Assembly: GCA_021161105.1 (NCBI GenBank)
Contig: JAGHBG010000109.1
Span: 1 to 11,037 of the forward strand
Direction: 5' to 3'
DNA: 11,037 nucleotides
Origin: Thermotogaceae bacterium
GTDB taxonomy: Bacteria > Thermotogota > Thermotogae > Thermotogales > Thermotogaceae
A program made the translations under genes and the position numbers. The notes beneath the pieces were generated by a model that was not told where the DNA came from, did not search any database, and saw nothing but the letters and a program-made list of their open reading frames with translations. Below, one piece after another: positions 6,503-11,037 of the stretch (the first letter of the stretch is position 1; every line of letters begins with the position of its first letter).

Positions 6503-6919
6503 TTGATAGTCATTAAGTATCCACTTTCCTGGAATGTTGCCAAAAAACTAAAGAAGGGTGATGTCGTAAAATATTCTGGAAAAATTGTTTTTGTTTCAAA
6601 AAAAGCTTTGTACAGGATGGAAAACTACATGAAACTTGAAGGAAAATATCCTTATGATGTTATGGGAGAAGTTGTTTTTGTTAAAGATAACTCTCCAGTT
6701 TTCCTTGAAAGCCTGTACAGGCTCGGAGTTAGCGGTGTTATAAAGGAGAAAGCTCTTGATATAAGCAAAAACACAAAAGCGTTAATAGAAAGGTTTCAAA
6801 GACCAATGTTCGAGGTTGAAAAGATGAAAGGTAAAGAACAAATAAAGCTCTATCCAGACCTTAATGAGGACGCGATAAAAGAGATATGGGTGGACTCTCT
6901 TGAAATGGAGGTGATTTGA
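6503..6919 (+). CDS. Short, degenerate fumarase beta-domain (Fe-S hydro-lyase C-terminal) homologue
   Basis: This 138-residue protein resembles the C-terminal (beta) domain of class I fumarases and related Fe-S hydro-lyases. The N-terminal third, PLSWNVAKKLKKGD (7-20) then VVKYSGKIVFVSKKAL (21-36), parallels the family pattern of lysine-rich GDVV..SG.I.TARDAAH. YPYDVMGEVVFV (49-60) parallels PFDLEGAVIYY, and LNEDAIKEIWVDSLEMEVI at the end parallels LGPEAV..I.VEDFP. The expected catalytic elements are absent: RDAAH reads SKKALYR, and the GPTTS.RMD substrate loop and the later glycine pair are missing. The protein is some 30-45 residues shorter than usual beta subunits. No alpha subunit lies next to it, so hydro-lyase activity is unlikely and a binding or structural role is possible. 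It starts at TTG 6503 after GAGGG and ends inside the leader of the epimerase gene. Homology is my reading by eye. The function is unknown. Confidence 0.65.
   Translation: MIVIKYPLSWNVAKKLKKGDVVKYSGKIVFVSKKALYRMENYMKLEGKYPYDVMGEVVFVKDNSPVFLESLYRLGVSGVIKEKALDISKNTKALIERFQRPMFEVEKMKGKEQIKLYPDLNEDAIKEIWVDSLEMEVI
6907..6914 (+). promoter_or_regulatory. Shine-Dalgarno sequence that points to an ATA start
   Basis: GGAGGTGA (6907-6914) is an almost perfect anti-16S match. Six bases follow and then comes ATA at 6921, the position of the normal initiator methionine of the epimerase. The nearest TTG (6916) is in another frame and meets a stop after one codon. The nearest in-frame standard start, GTG 6957, is 42 bases away. 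Confidence 0.7.
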
Positions 6920-6920
6920 A

Positions 6921-8021
6921 ATAAAAGTAGCTATTGCCTTCGGAACAAGGCCAGAAGTGATTAAGATAGCTCCGATTTATAAAGAGCTCGTTAAATATGG
7001 TATTGAAACATACCTGATCGCGACCGCACAGCACAGAGACATGATGGATATGATGCTTGAAGTTTTTGGATTAAAGCCAGACATAGATATGAATATAATG
7101 ACACACAATCAAACTCTTAACATGGTGGCATCCAAAGTCCTCGATAAAATGGAAAGAGTTCTAAGAAACATCATGCCTGATGTTCTTCTTGTCCAGGGTG
7201 ACACCACTACTGCGATGGCAAGTTCGATAGCTGCTTTTCATCTGGGAATAAAGGTCGGACATATAGAAGCCGGCCTCAGGAGCGGAAATCTCTATGATCC
7301 CTTCCCAGAGGAAATGAACAGAAGAGTTATTGGAGTAGTGAGCGACTATAACTTCGCACCAACAAGGAAAGCCTTTGAGAATTTGAAAAAAGAAGGAATA
7401 GATGAAAAAAGACTTTACTTAACTGGAAACACCGTTGTTGATTCACTCCACTACATAAAATCAAATTATGACCTTAAAAGTTTGAGGAACAAAATTGTAA
7501 AAAGCAACAAGTACATTCTTGTAACGCTGCATAGAAGAGAAAATCAGGGAGAAAAGATGAGAAATATCCTGAAGGGTTTGAAAAAATTTTCTGAGGATTT
7601 TGATATAGACATCGTTTTCCCTGTTCACAAAAATCCAAATGTTAGAAAGGTAGTTTACGAGATTCTTGATGGTTATGAAAAAGCAAACCTTCTTGAACCT
7701 GTTAATTACATAGAGTTTCTATCGCTCTTAGATGGTGCCGAATATGTCCTGACTGATTCTGGCGGTATACAGGAAGAAGCACCTTCTTTTGGTAAACTTG
7801 TAGTTGTTGCAAGAAATACAACAGAACGACCTGAGCTTATAGAAAGCGGATGGGGGATTCTGGCCGGGACGAAAGAAGATTCTGTATACAATGCACTTGA
7901 AAAGGTTTACAAAATGAGCAAAAACTCTTATGATAGAAAAAATCCCTTTGGAGATGGAAAAAGCTCTGAGAGGATCATTAAAATACTACAAGGTGAAAAA
8001 TACGAAGAGTTCAAGGGGTGA
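6921..8021 (+). CDS. wecB: UDP-N-acetylglucosamine 2-epimerase, non-hydrolysing
   Basis: This 366-residue cytoplasmic enzyme would interconvert UDP-GlcNAc and UDP-ManNAc, supplying ManNAc-type sugars for surface polysaccharide or glycans. Motifs are complete: AFGTRPE (6-12), VQGDTTT with D94, HIEAGLRSG with E116, PEEMNRR with E131, TGNTVVD, TLHRRENQG with H204, PVHKNPNVR, the nucleotide-binding DSGGIQEEAPS (about 279-289) and NPFGDGKSSERI near the C-terminus. The usual catalytic set (Asp, two Glu, His) is therefore present. The frame is open only from 6915. The conserved start MKV.xxFGTRPE aligns ATA 6921 with the initiator, and GGAGGTGA is well spaced for it. Starting at GTG 6957 would remove the essential FGTRPE loop. 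Either ATA is used or one A has been lost from TTGAAAATA. It sits one base after the fumarase-like gene and five before proS. Confidence 0.88.
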   Translation: MKVAIAFGTRPEVIKIAPIYKELVKYGIETYLIATAQHRDMMDMMLEVFGLKPDIDMNIMTHNQTLNMVASKVLDKMERVLRNIMPDVLLVQGDTTTAMASSIAAFHLGIKVGHIEAGLRSGNLYDPFPEEMNRRVIGVVSDYNFAPTRKAFENLKKEGIDEKRLYLTGNTVVDSLHYIKSNYDLKSLRNKIVKSNKYILVTLHRRENQGEKMRNILKGLKKFSEDFDIDIVFPVHKNPNVRKVVYEILDGYEKANLLEPVNYIEFLSLLDGAEYVLTDSGGIQEEAPSFGKLVVVARNTTERPELIESGWGILAGTKEDSVYNALEKVYKMSKNSYDRKNPFGDGKSSERIIKILQGEKYEEFKG

Positions 8022-8026
8022 TACAG

Positions 8027-9763
8027 TTGAGATATTCCAATCTTTTCGCTCCTACTTTAAAAGAAGCACCATCTGACGCTGAAATAAAAAGTCATGAATA
8101 TCTTGTAAGAGGTGCTTTTATAAGAAAGGTAACAGCAGGAGTCTACAATTACCTTCCACTTGGAAAAAGAGTTCTGGATAAAATCTGGAGGATAGTTAAA
8201 GAAGAAATGGACAACATTGGGGCACAGGAGATGTTAATGCCAATAATCCAGCCAGCTGAACTGTGGAAAATAACTGGAAGATGGGACGACTACGGACCAA
8301 CAATGATGAAACTTCACGATAGGCACGAAAGAGAATTCACCCTTGGTCCAACCCACGAAGAAGTTGTAACATTTTTGATGAAAAGCGAGTTAAGCTCATA
8401 CAAACAACTTCCTGTAACTGTTTACCAGATAGCAAACAAATATAGAGATGAACTCAGGCCAAGATACGGTCTTCTAAGAGCCAGGGAATTCATAATGAAA
8501 GATGCTTATTCTTTTCATTCTTCCTGGAAAAGTCTTGATGAAGTTTACCAGGATATGAGAAAAGCTTACGAGAAAATAATGGAAAGAACATATCTAAAGT
8601 ACCTTGTTATAGAGGCTGCATCTGGCGCCATCGGTGGAAATCAATCCCACGAATTTGTTTCCTTAGCCCCTATTGGAGAAAGCAATGTCCTTTATTGCGA
8701 GAAATGTGGTTATCAGGCAAGTGATGAAAGAACCCTGTATAAAGGCAAATATGAAAAAATAGGGATGGACGAAGAAGAAAAAGAACTCGAGAGAGTAGAA
8801 ACACCAAATGTGAAAACTGTCGAGCAAGTAGCCAATTTTCTTGGTGTGGATAAGAAAAGAATAGTTAAATCACTTCTTTACGTGGGAAGAAAAGGAATGG
8901 TCATGGCACTGATAAGAGGAGATCTTGAATTAAATGAAGAGAAGCTAAAAGAAGTTTTAAACGATCAGTCACTTAGAATGGCTACCCCTGAGGAAGTTCT
9001 TGGAAAATTTGAAGTTCCGATCGGATTCATTGGACCTGTCGGTGTAAAAGATGTATACATAATTGCTGATCACAGCGTTAAGTACATTAAAAACGCAGTA
9101 GTTGGCGGAATGAAAGAAGATACTCACTATGTAAATGTAAACCTTAACAGAGACTTCAAGGTTGACGAATGGGCGGAAATGAGAATGGTAAAAGAGGGCG
9201 ATCCTTGCCCGGTATGTGGAGCTCCACTGAAAGCAACAAAGGGAATAGAGCTCGGCCACATATTCAAGCTTGGGACAAAGTATTCAGAAGCCATGAAAGC
9301 TTACTATATGGATGAAAAAGGAGAACTCAAGCCTTTCATAATGGGATGTTACGGCTGGGGAGTCTCAAGAACTCTGTCTGCTATCGTTGAGCAGTATCAT
9401 GATGATAAAGGGATCATCTGGCCAATTTCTGTAGCACCTTATACATTTGTTGTAACCATAGTAAATATGAACAAAAAAGAGCAGGTTGAAGCTGGGGAAA
9501 AGATTTACAAAGCGCTACTTTCATCAGGTGAGGAAGTTCTTCTCGATGATAGAATGACAACTCCAGGAATTAAATTCAACGATGCAGACCTCATAGGATT
9601 TCCAATAAGGATAACAGTTGGCAAAGCTCTGAAAGAAGGAAAAGTTGAAGTCAAGATGCGGCATTCCAATGAAAGAATAAAAGTCGACTATGAAGAGGAT
9701 GCAAAATTAATTGAAACATTGAAAAATATGAAAGAAAGTTATAAACCCGAGCCGAAAGTATGA
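8027..9763 (+). CDS. proS: Prolyl-tRNA synthetase, bacterial type with editing domain
   Basis: This 578-residue class II synthetase charges tRNA-Pro with proline. Motif 1 lies in AGVYNYLPLGKRV (37-49). Motif 2 and its neighbours include TLGPTHEE (105-112) and YRDELRPRYGLLRAREF (139-155). Motif 3 is GCYGWGVSR (440-448). The inserted editing domain (about 230-385) that clears mischarged alanine is present, with the key lysine in RIVKSLL (K281). A CEKC (224-227) and a CPVC (394-397) flank it. The C-terminal anticodon-binding domain follows from about 465. I chose TTG 8027 rather than GTG 8018 because it gives the canonical MRYSNLF start. The GGGGTG at 8015-8020 then serves as the ribosome binding site, overlapping the end of the epimerase gene. 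Motif 3 has Trp where Ile is common, otherwise the enzyme looks intact. Its stop overlaps the next gene's ATG. Confidence 0.96.
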   Translation: MRYSNLFAPTLKEAPSDAEIKSHEYLVRGAFIRKVTAGVYNYLPLGKRVLDKIWRIVKEEMDNIGAQEMLMPIIQPAELWKITGRWDDYGPTMMKLHDRHEREFTLGPTHEEVVTFLMKSELSSYKQLPVTVYQIANKYRDELRPRYGLLRAREFIMKDAYSFHSSWKSLDEVYQDMRKAYEKIMERTYLKYLVIEAASGAIGGNQSHEFVSLAPIGESNVLYCEKCGYQASDERTLYKGKYEKIGMDEEEKELERVETPNVKTVEQVANFLGVDKKRIVKSLLYVGRKGMVMALIRGDLELNEEKLKEVLNDQSLRMATPEEVLGKFEVPIGFIGPVGVKDVYIIADHSVKYIKNAVVGGMKEDTHYVNVNLNRDFKVDEWAEMRMVKEGDPCPVCGAPLKATKGIELGHIFKLGTKYSEAMKAYYMDEKGELKPFIMGCYGWGVSRTLSAIVEQYHDDKGIIWPISVAPYTFVVTIVNMNKKEQVEAGEKIYKALLSSGEEVLLDDRMTTPGIKFNDADLIGFPIRITVGKALKEGKVEVKMRHSNERIKVDYEEDAKLIETLKNMKESYKPEPKV

Positions 9764-10779
9764 AAAAGATTCCGAATTCTCTCTGGTGGATTTTAGGCTA
9801 CTTCATTATTTACATGATATCTCTTAAATATATTCCCACAACCGTGGGATCTTTAACTCTGGCTTTTATATTTGTTTTAATAATCGAAAACCTTTCAAAA
9901 CTGCTAATAAAACTCTTTAGAGGAAAGATAAAAAGAGGATATTCAATTCTTGCTTCGAGTCTTATTTTCTACGGAGTAATGAGCTACTCGATATACAGTA
10001 TAGTTCCTATTGTTATAAAAGAAGGAAGAAATATATCAAATTTCATAATTAGCTTTTTGTCAAAGCCCACAGAACAGTTATTTCCCGGGATAAGAAAAGA
10101 GTTTTTGAATGTAATCCAGGATATACTTCAATGGCTTGGTGAGATGTTTTCAAAATACGCTGGTGAGATAGGAGGCTTCGTTATATCAAAAATTCCAACA
10201 ATCATTACTTTTACAACCCTTCTTGTTGTAGCGTCCACATATATAAGCATTGTCCTGCCAAAAATTAAGAACTTCCATTCTTACATATTCCCAAACTCAG
10301 ACAGAGATATCTCAGAAAATTTTTTAAAAGAACTGTATTCAGACCTTGAAAGGTTCGTCGGTGGACAAATGATTAATGCCTTTTTCGTTGGATTGATTGT
10401 TTGGATTGGAATGGTCATATTTAAAATAAATCATGCGGGCTTTCTTGGAATACTTGCTGGTATAACAGATTTCATTCCTTTTCTCGGTGTTATCGTAACA
10501 GCTATTCCAGCGATTTTTATTGGACTTTCCCAGTATAAAATGTGGGGGCTTTTGTACGTTTTAATCGTCCTGACTGCTGCTAATCAAATAGAGGGCTGGA
10601 TTCTTGCACCAAAAATCCTTGGAGATAGGGTAAAACTCAACTGGTTTGTAGTTCTTGTAGCAATGCTTGCCCTTTCAGAGATCTACAGCTTTACAGGCGT
10701 CCTCATAGCCGTCCCTATTCTTATATTTATACGAACAATATGGAGGGTTTACATAATTGACATCTTGAAAAACACTTAA
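9760..10779 (+). CDS. AI-2E family (PerM-like) membrane transport protein
   Basis: This 339-residue integral membrane protein belongs to the AI-2E/PerM family, whose members have been linked to autoinducer export, Na+/H+ exchange or other small-solute export. The substrate here cannot be read from sequence. N-terminal spans cover about 8-50 and 61-87, followed by an extended soluble segment (about 88-140). The conserved C-terminal half has ERFVGGQMINAFFVGL (197-212), LAGITDFIPFLG (232-243) with the AIPAIFIGL stretch, and QIEGWILAPKILGDRV (276-291). The last span is near TGVLIAVPI (312-320). The ATG overlaps the proS stop as ATGA, so translation is probably coupled. The length is normal for the family and it is the last gene of the operon. 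Pairing with proS is probably just shared transcription. Confidence 0.85.
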   Translation: MKKIPNSLWWILGYFIIYMISLKYIPTTVGSLTLAFIFVLIIENLSKLLIKLFRGKIKRGYSILASSLIFYGVMSYSIYSIVPIVIKEGRNISNFIISFLSKPTEQLFPGIRKEFLNVIQDILQWLGEMFSKYAGEIGGFVISKIPTIITFTTLLVVASTYISIVLPKIKNFHSYIFPNSDRDISENFLKELYSDLERFVGGQMINAFFVGLIVWIGMVIFKINHAGFLGILAGITDFIPFLGVIVTAIPAIFIGLSQYKMWGLLYVLIVLTAANQIEGWILAPKILGDRVKLNWFVVLVAMLALSEIYSFTGVLIAVPILIFIRTIWRVYIIDILKNT

Positions 10780-10796
10780 TAGCTAAAGTCTTCGTT

Positions 10797-10826
10797 AAAA
10801 AAAATACAAACCAGTAACTGGCTTTT
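10797..10826. terminator. Probable bidirectional intrinsic terminator between convergent genes
   Basis: A CCAG-TAA-CTGG hairpin (10811-10821) is flanked by eight A (10797-10804) on the left and CTTTT (10822-10826) on the right. On the plus strand it would end the permease-to-AI-2E operon, though with a short T-run. On the minus strand the A-run becomes eight T and makes a better terminator for the convergent gene. The stem is short, so strength is uncertain. Confidence 0.5.
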
Positions 10827-10910
10827 CTACGGCAATCTGCTATTCATTTCTACACCTTTTTTAATTTACAGAGAAATATTGAGGTCTGTTTATCTTATGC
10901 AATCTAAGTA

Positions 10911-11037
10911 TCAGTATACTTCTGCAATAGTTAATCCAGAAACACCCTCTGCTATATAAATATAATCATTTTCTATAAATATATCCCAAACGGGATTTCG
11001 CGTATCAAGTGAGTTTACAATATAAGGACTATAGGGA
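10911..11037 (-). CDS. C-terminal end of a probable LVIVD-type beta-propeller repeat protein (partial)
   Basis: On the minus strand a frame runs open from the window edge for 41 codons to a TGA at 10913-10911. It ends with LDTRNPVWDIFIENDYIY and then IAEGVSGLTIAEVY. That pattern (small residue, hydrophobic, VWDI, an aromatic-rich YIYIAEG, then SGL.I..V) matches the LVIVD repeat (as in GNYAYVADGSAGLRIVDV) found in tandem in surface or secreted beta-propeller proteins. The start and most of the protein lie outside the window, so length, signal peptide and repeat number are unknown. It converges on the operon to its left, with a shared terminator between them. I am fairly sure it is coding and moderately sure of the repeat type. 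Confidence 0.6.
   Translation of the reverse strand, partial: PYSPYIVNSLDTRNPVWDIFIENDYIYIAEGVSGLTIAEVY

Noticed and set aside
1..11037. Novel defence, mobile or CRISPR-like system
   Set aside because: There are no repeat arrays, transposase, integrase, toxin-antitoxin or nuclease-like genes. All long frames fit transport, metabolism or housekeeping families.

Overview
The window is an AT-rich bacterial segment with tightly packed genes, nearly all on the plus strand. The gene set and the protein style suggest a thermophilic or mesophilic member of the Thermotogota. Points for this are short intergenic gaps, strong GGAGG-type ribosome binding sites, frequent GTG and TTG starts, and a ribose-binding protein with a plain cleavable signal and no lipobox, as in cells with an outer sheath or membrane. 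This placement is an inference from style, not from a marker gene, and the genus cannot be fixed.

Positions 1-175 hold the promoter and operator region of a ribose uptake operon. A -10 hexamer TATAAT sits just upstream of two abutting 12-bp LacI-type operators and a good ribosome binding site. Positions 176-3873 are rbsD (ribose pyranase), rbsA (double ATPase), rbsC (permease) and rbsB (periplasmic ribose-binding protein). A GC-only hairpin follows, and then a LacI-family regulator (3933-4916), probably RbsR. The order matches the classic rbsDACB(K)R layout, but the ribokinase gene is missing. Together these genes would capture ribose, import it with ATP, interconvert its ring forms and control their own expression.

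Positions 4917-5181 carry no convincing gene. They contain a 10-bp inverted repeat, a start-less minus-strand open frame and a candidate extended -10 promoter.

Positions 5182-10779 are five closely spaced or overlapping plus-strand genes that look like one transcription unit. They encode an ArsB/NhaD-type ion permease, a short degenerate homologue of the fumarase beta domain, a non-hydrolysing UDP-GlcNAc 2-epimerase, prolyl-tRNA synthetase with an editing domain, and an AI-2E-family membrane protein. The epimerase appears to start at ATA: the Shine-Dalgarno sequence and the conserved N-terminus both point to that codon, and no ATG, GTG or TTG is available.

The last 258 bases hold a probable bidirectional terminator and, on the minus strand, the C-terminal end of a convergent gene that reads like an LVIVD-type beta-propeller repeat.

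I see no CRISPR array, insertion sequence, tRNA, rRNA or evident new defence or mobile system. The points most worth a second look are the ATA start, the degenerate fumarase-like gene, and the RbsA in which both damaged motifs fall on the same composite ATP site.
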